Shown in pieces: positions 33,201 to 52,118 of a stretch of 64,000 bases of DNA. Source of the DNA: Mastigias papua (taxonomy: Eukaryota; Cnidaria; Scyphozoa; Rhizostomeae; Mastigiidae); assembly GCA_964019165.1 (NCBI GenBank), contig OZ025268.1:14654359-14718358 (forward strand). Direction: 5' to 3'. Each line of letters begins with the position of its first letter. Position 1 is the stretch's first letter. The position numbers and the translations under genes are program-made. Below the pieces are notes generated by a model. That model was not told the origin of the DNA and searched no databases. It saw only the letters and a list, made by a program, of their open reading frames with translations.

Positions 33201-35327
33201 ATCATTGATTAAAGCTAAGGAAGCCTAGACTGCAAAATGAAAAGGGGCAAATATTTTAGAAGAATACGTTACATGCCACTTGACCGTAAGATATGAATTG
33301 AAGAATAGGAGAATATCCTTACTGTGTTGTGTTTAAGTAAAAGTCTACTTAACATGGATTAACAAGATATATCTGTAATGACCCCCATGTCTTGAATGCA
33401 TCATCTTAAGTAACTTTTTAACTTTTTAGAGTTTTCAAGAAATTCCATCACCACCTCCAAAAATTTTAATCATGCCAAGACACTAAGTGTCCCAAAGGTG
33501 CCATACAATTTCTGATATGATAACTGCAAAGCCATTTCTGACAATAGTATACAGTGAAGAATAAAGCAGAAAATTTTCTTAAACCAGTTATACCTGTAAT
33601 GACCTAAATTCAGAAAAAATAAATCTGCTACTTTGCAAGAAAATCGATTAGGTTTTGATTAAATCAGAAGAAAAATCAGTTGTCATCGTCGATCAGGTTA
33701 GCTTTGTGATGAGAATTTAAGCATGAAATTGACAACACCAGGTTGGCAATAAGTCAAAAAATAGTACGAGTTGGCAGCTACACTGCAAGGCCCAATGCAC
33801 TTTTTTAAAATAAACAGCTCGATAGTATTGCAGTACAAATGCGTAGGATCAAACTAGCATACATAAATATATTATGACGTGTTAGAAGTCATAAAATTTG
33901 TCACAGGTGGAATAATTGAATTTATCACGGACGGGAAAAGTTTCTGAAAGAAAAAAGTAAAAACAGCCGGATGGAAGGAAACTAAATTTATTCTGTGGAT
34001 TTGATAGAGGATAATTTAGAACCTGTGCTATGTTAAAGCTTTCAGAACAAACTGCTGATTTGATAGAAAGCGTTTTCCTTCAGTAATTGTCATGTACGGA
34101 ATCCCCGTAAGGGAATAAGACAAATATGAAAATTGTTTTGTAAAAACTAATTTCTACTTAAAAAAATTTTTATCCTATTTCTGTCACTATTGAAGAGTTT
34201 CAACTATATACTAAAAGACCTCTGAAAAATTTTATCATGACGCCGGCAAGGATCAACTATCATGCATTGTTTTGATTTGCAATACTGCATCAAATTTAAG
34301 TTATGACTTATTCCTTCAATAAAAATAAAAAAATGATGAAAAATTCTGAAAGCACTTTAAAGTGCTTAAACCTAACTTAATTTCTTTCCAATAAGCGTTA
34401 AGACTAGCACGTTAAGGCAGTGCGAGAACAGCCACCTCGTATGTATAAAGACTCTAATCCTAAAATGAAACATGATTCAGTCCTAGGACAACTTCTTATA
34501 AAAAATCCATAGTGCAACAAACGTAAACAGACAATAATTTTTAGGGTTATTGGGTAAGCAAGATCATGCTTTCATTAAAGGGTTTTGGAATCTTTTCACA
34601 TAAAGATTCAAAGCTCTGAAATATTGTGAACTGGCTATTAAAAATGATTCCAAAAGAGTGCCATGCTAGAAACTCCACATATACTAGATCTCATAAAATT
34701 TTTCCACAAGGGATTGCCGCTCGATCAAGAGAGCAAAATCATACAACTACCTCACAAGCAATACCAAATTTATTTTGAGGATACACCAGTTTCAATATAA
34801 TGGAATCGAATTGTAGCAATTTACAAGACATTGCTTTGTTGATAGTATCTAAGGGATTGCAAATCATGGTTTGGTAGATCATTTTCATTCTCCTCATTTC
34901 ATTTTTATCAGTTATAAGGGAAATTGTAAGAGATTACAGAAAAATCTTGCAAGTATCCATAGTATGAAAAATAAATGCAGAGATATAAACATCGTTTTCT
35001 ATGATTCCTTACGCATTGCAATACTTTGAGACGATTTGCTGCAAAACCAAGCTGGTTTGTTAAACTTTAGAAAATGTCTTTCATATCTTTTTTCAAACTA
35101 AGTTCACTTTACGTATGTTTGCAACGGATGAGTTTAGTTCTTTTCCTATTGCTGAACTTCATTAGTAAGTTCAAAGAATGTTTGAAAACAAAATATGGAA
35201 AGCAATACTAGCTGCTTCATGGACCTCCTTAATAACCTTTTTCTCTAATACAGCAGATGGCAGAATCGGTTCTTGAAGGGGCAAAAGAATGACACTTTCC
35301 CAGTCTCCCTTGCTTATTTACTTTATG
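30259..35327. other. No gene recognised; one repeat-like patch
   Basis: GGGACCATTCACAAATTACC at 30460, followed by a G-rich stretch to about 30560, resembles a dispersed repeat end common in invertebrate genomes (from memory, not verified). The remainder is AT-rich with no coding signal. A near-exact repeat of CCATCTGAGTGAG occurs at 32467 and 32502. Confidence 0.4.
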
Positions 35328-35541
35328 CAGGGTTCGGGGCTGGTTATATGGAGTGAATTGTCCCGCCTTGCCGAGACATGACAATTTGCCAGGATCTCAC
35401 CTTTACAGTCATTTTGTGTGTTTTCACATTTGGGTTATATTGTAAAACCTCTTCCCGGCAAATCGTGATCCCGCGTGTATGTAGACGGGATCATGGCAGG
35501 AGGGATAATTTTTCTCCGTATAATCATAGGGCCGGGACAGG
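35328..35541. mobile_element. Short inverted-repeat element (about 214 bp)
   Basis: GGGGCTGGTTATATGGAGTG on the left is mirrored imperfectly by the reverse complement of the right end, GGCCCTATGATTATACGGAG, both continuing into a TCCCGCCTTGCC-like block. The interior holds further TCCCG/CGGGA words. A related patch (TGTCCCGTCCCACTTTGCTG) occurs at 35964-36020 and may be another copy or the true far end. Confidence 0.5.
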
Positions 35542-42379
<6,838 letters not shown>

Positions 42380-45100
42380 AAAAAGTTTGTACCTTAGATG
42401 CTAGTAATTCCGAATAGTAACATAATAGTATCCACCCTGGTTGGGTCCGACAAGGCAGACAATTTTTTTAGTCTTACTCGGTAAAATGGCTGAAAATACA
42501 CTTTTGTAATAGAGTTTATCGCCATATGGAAAGCATTGATTTTGTGTTCTTGTGAATGACATTAGTACATTTCCCTTTTGCAATCTTACACCAGACAACA
42601 TGGAAGGCCACGCTTTGAACAACCCTCACTGAATATTGCTCTGTAGAACAATCTATAAGATTAAAATGTTCACGCAATAAGAATTCATTTTCTAAAGCGT
42701 ATTCATGGCATGCCCGTATTCTTCATTGTCTTGGTGTACAAGAAAGCCAATATGACTCCAAATCATATTGGAACCATTCGAAGTCCATACCGTGTCGATG
42801 TGGTTGGACTAAATATGAGATTAGTGAATATGTGAAGTTTCAATCTAATAATGACATAGCTGTAAGGAACAATCTAAATGTATACTTGAGCATAATCATT
42901 GTTACTGCCATGCGGGTGAGAAATTTCGAACGGAGATGCACCTTCTAAAGTAAAAAACAACAGCTTATCACAGGGATCACAGAGGTAACCGAGGTAATCG
43001 CCATTTTTCTTATGAATTGACTTCGACAGCGAGTTGTGCTTGATGGAGAGACTTTGATTGACGCATGTCGTTTTATCTATGTCATTACGGTTAATGGGGT
43101 TTTCTGATTTCAAAACCAGCAACTTCTGGCGTTTACTGTAGTAGATGGCTTAGAATAATGTAAGTGAGCTGTAGTATAAAGCCAGCTTCAAAGTTGACCA
43201 TTTAATTAGTAGACAGGAAGGTCGAATTCAAGATATTAGTAAAGCTTATATGTGCTTGGTTTGCATATAGACAAAGGTAGAGTTTCTTTTTCATTTCCAC
43301 TGCTCGTTTTCTTTAACCTTATCATATTTTAATATGATATTGAGTTCGCTAGATCCTTGACCGATAGTAGTAGGCAAAACTAAGGGATGTAATTTGCAAT
43401 GTGGTTTGATTCATTGTTGTGACTACTTGCGCTACATTAACCCTGATTCTAACAGAGGTTCCCCCTCAAGTGCAATCAATGTTTGATTTTCTTTTTTCAT
43501 AAACAGCAGTAACAAGGAATTCATATTTCTAAAAATTTTCTTTATAGATTTCATATAGTCATTGATTCAGATTTTTCCATGTAGAATTTTCACAGATCAC
43601 GTTTTGCTAATACTACTTGCTTTTGATTCCCTTTCCCCAACCTATATTAATAATAGTAATAATGATAAAAAGGCCATGTTTATACAGGGTAACCTTTTCA
43701 GTAAAGATTGTACTGCTATCATCGCACTATTTCAGTTCGCCTCGAGCCTTGGTATCTATACTTGAATCTATTTAGTGGCAGCAGATTCGATATTTGTGAG
43801 CATTACAAGCTGAGCAATAACACTAATCAGGAGATGTGACTCATGTGAGTTTAAGAGTCGGTGACTAACGATTGTCAATGGTTGGCTTGAATTAAAGTCA
43901 ACGTTACTCACGTGGATTCCTTTTATAAGGAACCTAGGAAAAAACCTTGTTCTAAAAGTTAAGCGCATAAATAGGAAATTCTGAGGGCGAGGTCCAGTCA
44001 ACAAAAAGGGCGCACTAAAAACTTTCTAAAGAGAATGTATCCTGAAATCATACTTTTCAGATTAAAAAAACAAAGGAAATCATACGAGGAAGTCTTCAGG
44101 ATTTTGTTACTTTCATGTCTAACCTAGATTTAAGGCAGGTTACTTAGCAGAAATACAATGAATAGTTACAAAATTCTCCAAAAAGGGCATTTTTACTAAT
44201 TTGAGGAAAGGACAGGGGTCTAGATCCCCAGAACCCATCCCATAGTTGCGTACCTGAAACGTTCTAATATTCCAATCTATTTTTGCCACATTTTAGAATT
44301 AAAAGTTCCTTACTAATTCCTTTAGCTTAGTTTTACATTTGGCACTCTTGATATTGTAGTTGTTTAGTGTTACGACAAGGCACTATGGGCACTGCAAGTT
44401 TTTAATGAAAACCCACCTAATTAACTACTTAATACAAGGATCATACTTAATTTATACGAATTGGCCTTCATAATTCCCGATTGTTTGTAGTAATAAGAAT
44501 ATTTAAGACTAAAGATTTCCTTAGATCTCTGGTCTGCTACGTGTAGGTACCTTATAAAGCAACTCCTTATAAAAATGGCTTGTAGATTAGTTTAGTGACT
44601 CAGGGGCATGCTGGCCCACCGGGGCGCCTAGATAAACAACGGGCACCCTTTAAATAACATGCTTTAGAAAGAACTTTTATAAAACATAATCTACTAAAAC
44701 ATATACATTTCCTTTATCAAAAAATTTATACGAAACTTTGTTCTAGATAGCCCAAAAACTAAATGGACAGAGCTTAGCACCTTTTGTACTCTCTGAGCTA
44801 GTTTTCGTAATTTTTGTGTCATTTTTGTCCATTTTTGATTTGGAGAGTGTTATCAATTGCAGTAGCTAGTGCCAAGTGGCGGGTGCTTGGGTACTTAGAG
44901 TGGGGGAGGAGGCCTTCAGGCCACGGAGTCTGGGGAATACGTCTAACTATCACGCTCTTAAAATCTCATTGCTCTTTAAATTTATTGGGACATTCTTCCC
45001 CCCCCCCCCGAATGTTTACCGCTGCTAGTGTCTGGTAGCTTTACCAATTCAATTCCTTTCAATGTTGAAAAAGTATTCCCCCTTTTCACGATGGGGATTT
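42380..45100. repeat. Members of a diverged dispersed repeat, partly inverted
   Basis: 42400-42480 on the minus strand reads TTGTCGGACCCAACCAGGGT, matching TCGCATCGGACCCAACCATG at 49443. 44160-44260 on the minus strand reads CGCAACTATGGGATGGGTTC...CTAGACCCCTG, matching CGCAACTGCGGGGAGTCCTG...CCAGATCCCCG at 48260. 44873 (AAGTGGCGGGTGCTTGGGTA) matches 48826. The copies share an unknown source family; no ORF is conserved. Confidence 0.5.
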
Positions 45101-45195
45101 ACGCGCATGTCTAATAGCAATCTTGCAGTCTGCAAATGTTTTCAACCCTAAAGACATTTTGTAACTGCACAAGCATGTATCCAGGGAAGAGGGTA

Positions 45196-45920
45196 TAAGT
45201 GAAACCTTACTATTTGCCCCTTAAACAAATAGTGCATTCTTATAAATTCTTTTCTTGATTGTTTCATTTATCAGATATTGCTCGTTTGCAGATAGATTGC
45301 CACATAAATCTTCTATAGCAGCACATAGATTTTTTCAATCCTTCTCGCTCACATCGTACTTTTCTTAGCATTTCTACTTTGGGCAGAACTGATCCCCCCA
45401 CGTCCCCCATTGAAGACGAGCAGAGAATATGACTTTTATTTATCTCTGGGAGGGAAGAAGCAAGATTTTGATAGAAATATGAAAAGCAAAGTCGTGAAAG
45501 TTTGGAATGTAATTTCTTTGTATATCTGTGTTAACTTTTCTCGTTCATAATTGACATTGTTATGTTACAGCAATCGCTATGTCCTTTATCAATCAGACAT
45601 GGTGCCACTAGGGGGTGGGCTTAGCCAAAGCAATTTGTCAAGAAGCACTTTCCTCTCTATTTATTTTTCATTATAATTTTTTCCTGGATCTGTGATTGAG
45701 CACCGTTACCAATTAGGAAACTTTAATATAGGAGATGCCCTTTTAGCCAATCTATAGGATAAATCTTCCCCTAAAAGTATCATTTTTGTGACGATCTGCC
45801 AAGAACGAATATATCCATCATTCAAAGGAGTATGATATACTTTATACTCTACCACACTAATTCTCTGAATCATGGCGCTAAAATGCACCCAAGCCATTGT
45901 GTACTAGGGGAAAATCTCTC
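45196..45920 (+). repeat. Diverged direct repeat, copy A
   Basis: Collinear with 48480-49600. Shared words include AGCAGCACATAGA, CCTTCTCGCTCACATCGTACTTTTC, ACGTCCCCCATTGAAGACGAGCAGAGA, GACATGGTGCCACTAGGGGG and TTTTTCCTGGATCTGTGATTGAGC. No ORF spans it. It may be two copies of one large non-coding transposon or an old segmental duplication. Confidence 0.6.
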
Positions 45921-47565
45921 ATTTCTCAGACTTAGGAAGAATGGCATTGCGTTATCAGCACCAAAAATCCATAATGGTGTATAAGTATTTTACTCAGATT
46001 GCCAGCGTTAGTTCTCTGGTCCTAATTTCAAGCTGTTATACTGGCAGAAAAACAATGCATGCAGGAAAATTTACTGTTATGATACAATGGCATTCCGTGT
46101 CGTATGTTGTTGAAAATTTTACTAGAGAGGCCTGACCTTGCAAGTACTATTGCTTATTGTCCATTATGGACAGATTATTTCAAAGATATTTCATCACTAT
46201 AGAAAATCTAAAGAAAAGTTAAATCTTTCCTCAGAATAAACTCAAAATTTGAATCTAACCTAAGCAACAGGAATTAGATATTTATGCCCAAAATTTAGAC
46301 TTATTGAGGTTTCTGTAATTAAGCATGAAGATACATAAAATGTCAATTCTTTATAATTGAGCTCACGATATTTCCACATGGCGGCAAGTAGCTTTATATA
46401 GTGGATAGATCAAAGTGTGAGTCTGGGCATATAGATATATTGGAATCACTTAAAATCTGCTAGGAGAATATTTTGGGCCTATATAGTTCTTCTTAGTTCT
46501 TTGTCCACCTCGTAGAGTTAGATTGGGAATTAGATGCTCTATGAGTTGAGAGAAAAGTACAATCGATTTTATGGCTCATGAGCAATTCTTTATCATCTCG
46601 CCAGATAATAAACAGTGGAAGTACGGTCCAAATCCTTCAATACACAATCGTTGTAAATCCATTATTGTTGCCGTTGAATTCATTAGTAGTGAAGAATATG
46701 GCTTGGTCTGAGTATCAAAACCACCGGCAATATGAAACGTTGCTGATAAGCCGCAATTCTCAAAACCATTTTAGTGTACGACTGAATTTTCCTTACTAAT
46801 CATCATTGGACCATCAACAGACAGCAAATATTACTACAATTTTGAATCAGAACGGTGTAGGATATTACCTTGAGCTATCATAAGTCGTAGTTTACCGGTA
46901 CGGACACTAGGCATTAGTAGATAACATTTTCGAAAAACTAATGGTAGATTGAGCTTTATTTATATAAGGTGAAAATAAGTTGATTGTAAAAATGAAAAAT
47001 TCTTTCTTTTGACAATGCTCAGCTCAACTTTACGGTACACAGTGGTTGGAAGGATGCCTGCAGCACGGGGGCGATTGAGATGATTGCTCCCTTACCATCA
47101 ATCCATTGAATTAATGATGAGAGATTTTCCCTTTTGGGTTTTGCTAGCAATATTTCTATGTTTCATTTATGAACTAACTACATACACGCACTAATTAATT
47201 AGTAATTTGGAAGCATAGTTCAATGAACATTCGAACGGCTAGTTGTTTTGGAATGATCTTATAGCCAAAGCCACATCTGTTGTGCCATGTATTCAAAATT
47301 TGCTCCCCCTGCCCTTAGTGGCATCCCTGGTGGTTTATTTGACAGTACTTATTTATGCTGACTTGTCGTCAGTAGACTATTGAAATGCTTTGCAACATGC
47401 TCAAAGCCATAATTGTTTGGCTGATAATTGTCTACAGTTCAATCAATTTCCGAATTCCTAAAGTGTTATCGCAGTTCCATTCAGCAACTATTGACTTCAT
47501 TCCAGAACAATAAATGTAAGTGTTTCGTGTCTCCAGCCTGTTTATTGCAAAGGCTTGGTCAAACT
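45921..47565. other. No gene recognised
   Basis: AT-rich spacer between repeat copies. Short ORFs (45941, 46578) have no recognisable domain. Confidence 0.35.
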
Positions 47566-47830
47566 CATCCAACATGTCATCTAACATCCTCAAAACACAT
47601 GTTGGGTGAATTGTTTGACGCGTTTGGCCACCTGTGTTTGGTTATCCAACATTTCCAAAGTGATGTTAGACGAGGTTTGATCGTGTTGGATGCGTTTGAC
47701 CGCTTCTTCCAACATTTCATCCAACATTTCAACTTTGGGCATGCGTAGAAAGCTCTTTTAAAGATTTCTAAAACGTGTTGCTGCGCAGGTATTGTCAGGT
47801 GACGGAAATGTTGGATGCATTTGAACAAGG
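47566..47830. repeat. Region built from iterated (T)CCAACA / TGTTGGA words
   Basis: About 265 bp in which TCCAACAT and TGTTGGATG occur at least eight times with irregular spacing and mixed orientation, together with GCGTTTGACC/GCGTTTGGCC words. Both strands are open across most of it (106 codons plus, 83 codons minus), a by-product of the word content. Similar CCAACA-rich repeats are, as I recall, common in some coral genomes. Confidence 0.5.
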
Positions 47831-48479
47831 CTTAACAGAGACCTATATTGAATGCACCTTGCAGCTCTCAGTTGGAATTCAGAGAAAATATTGCTGCTGG
47901 ATACTCTGAGACAGACACAAACATGGCTACCACCCTCTGACTGTAAGAGGTTTTTAATACAGCCATGGCATTAGGGTAATAGTTGATTCCTGTTGATGTT
48001 ATGGTGTGTGGTTCGTCACATTTATCTTTGATCATCGTGAATGGCACTAAGTATTGCCAGGTTGTTTGAAAACCATTCATTACTTAAAAAGGCATCCTTG
48101 GCATTACTATGCAAATTACTATGCAAAAAAACTGTTGGAATATACTGCTTCGTTCGTCAATTCTTTCTAGGTCTCTTGATCGAGGCTTTAAACTCGAGAA
48201 GTTACATCACAACTATTGTAAAAAAACAGTGAGCATTTTGAATCAAAATACAGTAAGTGCGCAACTGCGGGGAGTCCTGGGGGTCCAGATCCCCGCTCTT
48301 CTTTCAAAAGTTTAAAAGTGCCCTTTTTGTGGAATAGTTTTTGGGACCATTTATTGCATTTTTGCCTATGTTACTATAATCACCCTTAGACTTGAAGGCA
48401 GCGAAATCTTGAAAATCCTTCTACTTCTAAACCAGGCCCGTAGCCAAGGGGAACCAGGAAGATAGCCGTTCTAGAGTTT
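47831..48479. other. Unassigned; start of repeat copy B
   Basis: 48253-48480 contains CGCAACTGCGGGGAGTCCTG and TTTAAAAGTGCCCTTTTTG, matching the minus strand near 44180. The rest is featureless. Confidence 0.35.
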
Positions 48480-49600
48480 TGAACTTTGACTCAGTGCCCC
48501 TAAATAAATGGTACATTCTAACATATTTTGCATCATCTTCTTATTCAACAGATTAGTCTCAGTTGCAAGCAGATTGAAACTTTTTATCGCAGCACGTAGA
48601 CAGCACTCACCATAGGTGGCAGTAGTTATCCACCTTTCTTCGCAGCTCTTCCTCGCTCACGATCACTTACTTTTCAAGATATTTCTGCTTTGAAGAGAGT
48701 TGATTTTCCCTAACGTCCCTCAGTGAAAGCAACCAGAGACTGTGACCTTTCTTATTTCCTGTATGAAAGGAAGATTGTAATGGAAGAAATGAATTCTAGC
48801 ATTTTATTTTACTTGATAGGAGTCTAAGTGGCGAGAGCTTGGTACATAGTTTCTTCGTCTATTTTGTTAAATTTTTCCTCGTTAAGAAAAATCGGTGATG
48901 CTTTACAGGTTCGTAGGCAGCTGACACAGATTGGGGTTGGGGGGGGTTTATTACGTTATGCGATAAAACAGCTATTTCTGCTACTTAATACATATTTCTG
49001 CTATTCAATATATCTCGAAATATAATCTCAGAAACTATTAAGGGCTTGCTATACCTGCCCTGGTCTGCCCTGGTCTGCCTTGGTCTGCCCTGGTCTGCCC
49101 TGGTCTGCCCTGGTCTGCCCTGGTCTGCCCTGGTCTGCCCTGGTCTGCCCTGGTCTGCCATGGTCTGCCATGGTCTGCCATGGTCTGCCCTGCCCCACTA
49201 CACCCTACAGGCATGATATTTCACCAAAGATGATTTGCTTTTTATTCACCAGGCATGGTACCATTGGAGGATGGAGGCTTCAATCGGAACATTTTTTAAG
49301 GAACTTTTTACTCTCTATTTTGCTTTTCATTGTAAATTTTTCGTGGATCCGCGATTAAGCCATATACAGATCAGCCAAATTGTAATCTAACAGATGCCTT
49401 TCTGTGCCAGTTACGAGGTGTGAAATTTGAAAATTTTTCTGTCGCATCGGACCCAACCATGCTGGGTCCTCGTATGTCACTGAAGGAACCGTCGAACCTT
49501 CCTACATCTCCCACCTAGGCCACTTAGCAGACTTGTAATCGTCCACGAATGGAGCACCTGTGTCCCTTCTCCCCTAGAAATCTCCTTGGCTACGGCTTAT
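48480..49600 (+). repeat. Diverged direct repeat, copy B
   Basis: Matches copy A (45196-45920) in the same order: GCAGCACGTAGA, CCTCGCTCACGATCACTTACTTTTC, ACGTCCCTCAGTGAAAGC, GGCATGGTACCATTGGAGG, TTTTTCGTGGATCCGCGATTAAGC. It is longer than copy A, partly because it contains the decamer minisatellite at 49055-49194. Confidence 0.6.
49055..49194 (+). repeat. Decamer minisatellite, unit TGCCCTGGTC, about 14 units
   Basis: Tandem 10-bp units with very few changes; the third unit has TGCCTTGGTC and the last ones TGCCATGGTC. The 30-bp period gives repeated Val-Cys-Pro-Gly-Leu-Pro-Trp-Ser-Ala-Leu in one frame, which is not evidence for a gene. Confidence 0.95.
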
Positions 49601-51787
49601 CTTATGTATCAGAAATATCATTCCAAGCTGTATTATCTTGAAATAATTTCTGGTGTGCCTTGTTGAGCAGACAAGCCCCCTTCCCTCGAAAAATCCTAAG
49701 TGCGCGTCTATATAGAAGCAATTGCGAAGGAATGAATTGCATTCCTTCCCATGACTCGAAGATTTGCACTAACATTTAATCTATTTAGTGCACAAGCTTT
49801 GTGTTCTCGTCAGAAGTCTTTTTCGAGTTTTGATGTTTTTGATAAATAGTATCCTGCCCCGGAAATAAATTGGTATTCTTCATTGCAAAGATTGTCGGAT
49901 AGTGATACAGGAACAGTCACGTGCTATGATCTCTTGAATCTAATTACTCCCAGCCTTTGTTTCTTGAGAATGTTGGCCTATCTTCAGCAACTGAACCTTC
50001 TTTCTGAACTGCAAACGACATCCTTTATGACATTGAATCAATATTACCATTTGAATTCACTAATAAAGCATTTTTTCTTCGGGTCTTTTATCATTGCTTG
50101 TAAAGGTATGAACCATTATGCTCGATTAACTCTTTCGTTAAAGCTTTGTCATAATGTTTTATATTGAATGTGGCAAAGCACAGCTTGGAATGTGAACATT
50201 TAGGGAGATGAACAGGCATATTCGGGAACGTAATCAGATTTCATTTAATGGAAATCTCCCTGACGGATTTGACATGAAAGTGACTCAAGCCAAAAGAGTT
50301 TTTCAATATAAGTCTATTCAAATCGAATTGCGGTTTTCCGTATGTTATGTCCAAGCTACTTCACCCATGTGTGTGAAACCATATTTCATTAATTACTAAA
50401 TGCTGCAGTCAAGTTCATGCCATAACATAGTTTGACAAAAAATGATTGCACACTTAAATAATGTCTTTTGAACTCATTCTTCTACTACAAGGTTTCCTAT
50501 TTTAATTTCAGATTTGAACATTTAGCAAAAAAGCCATAAGAATTTCAATGAATTCCTGTAACTTAGGGAGTACAATATATTGATACAGGATTATGTATAC
50601 ATCCACTTTTGGTTGGATTTTGAATAAAAAAGTTTAATTTAATCAAACACTCTTACTTAAATCCACTTCTTCCTCTGGACATATATTCTACTTTGACATT
50701 TGTATATCCTGTTTAGTTTTGTAGCCAAAGTTTAGAAGAACGAACCAGAAAAGACAGCGACTTTCGCGGTGGCAGCCTTTCAGGTTTGTTCATCAAAATC
50801 TTTGCATGGATGAGCATAAGCGGGTTACATTGACGTTCTCTTTCTAATGTAGATTATTAAATAATGTTATTGGTTACTGCTGTTTTTGTACAACATACTG
50901 CATATTCAAACAGCAACTTTATGGGTATGGTAGTTTATACTTACACTCACCTATTCAATCCTATTGTAGACGAATCGCCTTGTATGTTCAAGCATGTTAC
51001 AATTTCAAATCATGTTGCATATTGGTTTGATATCTTTCGACAGATATGATTCTAGGAATGGATATCTATATGATTAGAAGTATGATAAGTAGTCAAAATA
51101 GCGTTTGACCGCAAACGAATATACTTTCTGATTTTCGCCATAAAAACTTTCATCTTCTATAAGCACAACATGTATTCCACTATTGCAGTCCTCCGTCTTT
51201 TTTTACTGGAATTCAGGTGTTACAAATAAACACACACTCGCAATAACGCAGTATTATACAGGTTTGCAGTCTCTATCCCCCTTTTTTAATGTTAGTGATT
51301 GCTCCGTTCTTTCAAATGAAATCATTATCTTTGAGAAAATCGCACAATCAATTAAGAATACATGCATTTTATTGCTAGCATTTCTTTACCAAAGCCCTTT
51401 TACACGACCCTGGGTTGAAATTAAGTGCTTTTTGATGAAAAAATTTCACGAAAAGCTAGCCAGTCTCCCCGTGTCAGCTTTTGCCACCAAATAAAGTTAC
51501 TCGGTTAGGAATTTTTGAGGTAGTGTAAATGAGTTGAAGAAAGCAGAATGGATATGGCTTCCCCTCTTCACCGGGTTAGACCCAACGTGGACTCGTAAAA
51601 ACAAGGCTAAAGTGTACTGTGGCCATAGTCACCTAAGTTCATTCATTTGTTATTATTGGCTCTTTTGCCTATTGAAGACATCCAATGAATTCTATCAGAA
51701 TTCTTCACACCCATCTAATTATCATTACAAAGATATTTCAGGACATTTGTCCCTAACATCATTTCAGTATATGAAGTAACTTCTTGC
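49601..51787. other. No gene recognised
   Basis: AT-rich sequence. ORFs at 49883, 50864 and 51183 (60-100 codons) have no recognisable domains or splice-supported structure. Confidence 0.4.
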
Positions 51788-52118
51788 TACCCTAAATCCT
51801 CGAATTGGCCTCCCCCCTCGAATAAGTCCGCCCTTCAAATAAGCCCCCATGCTAGAACTTCAAATTGTTAATAGGCCCCCCTCTAATAATTCCCCACTCC
51901 AAATGATCATGACGACTTTGAAGCGACTAAAGCCTACATTTATACTGCTCTTTTAGTATTAGGGAGAATAGCAGCTTTGACAATGAGCTTTTTATGCGAA
52001 AATGTATCAAATAATTTATAAGCCCCTCTCGAATAAGCCCTCCCCTCGAATAAGCCCTGGCCCGAAAAGCATCAAACATGAATAAGCCCCTGGGAAGCTA
52101 ATTCGAGGATTTACGGTA
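51788..52118. mobile_element. MITE of the TACCGTAAAT... TAAGCCCC family, copy 3
   Basis: The left end TACCCTAAATCCTCGAATTG and the right-end reverse complement TACCGTAAATCCTCGAATTA are near-identical inverted repeats. CTCGAATAAGCCC and close variants recur at least five times inside. Ends and word content relate it to the copies at 10726 and 29828, but the core differs, so it is a separate subfamily. TA on either side may be the target duplication. Confidence 0.75.

Noticed and set aside
49080..49358. 92-codon ORF with Val-Cys-Pro-Gly-Leu-Pro-Trp repeats
   Set aside because: Translation of the decamer minisatellite.
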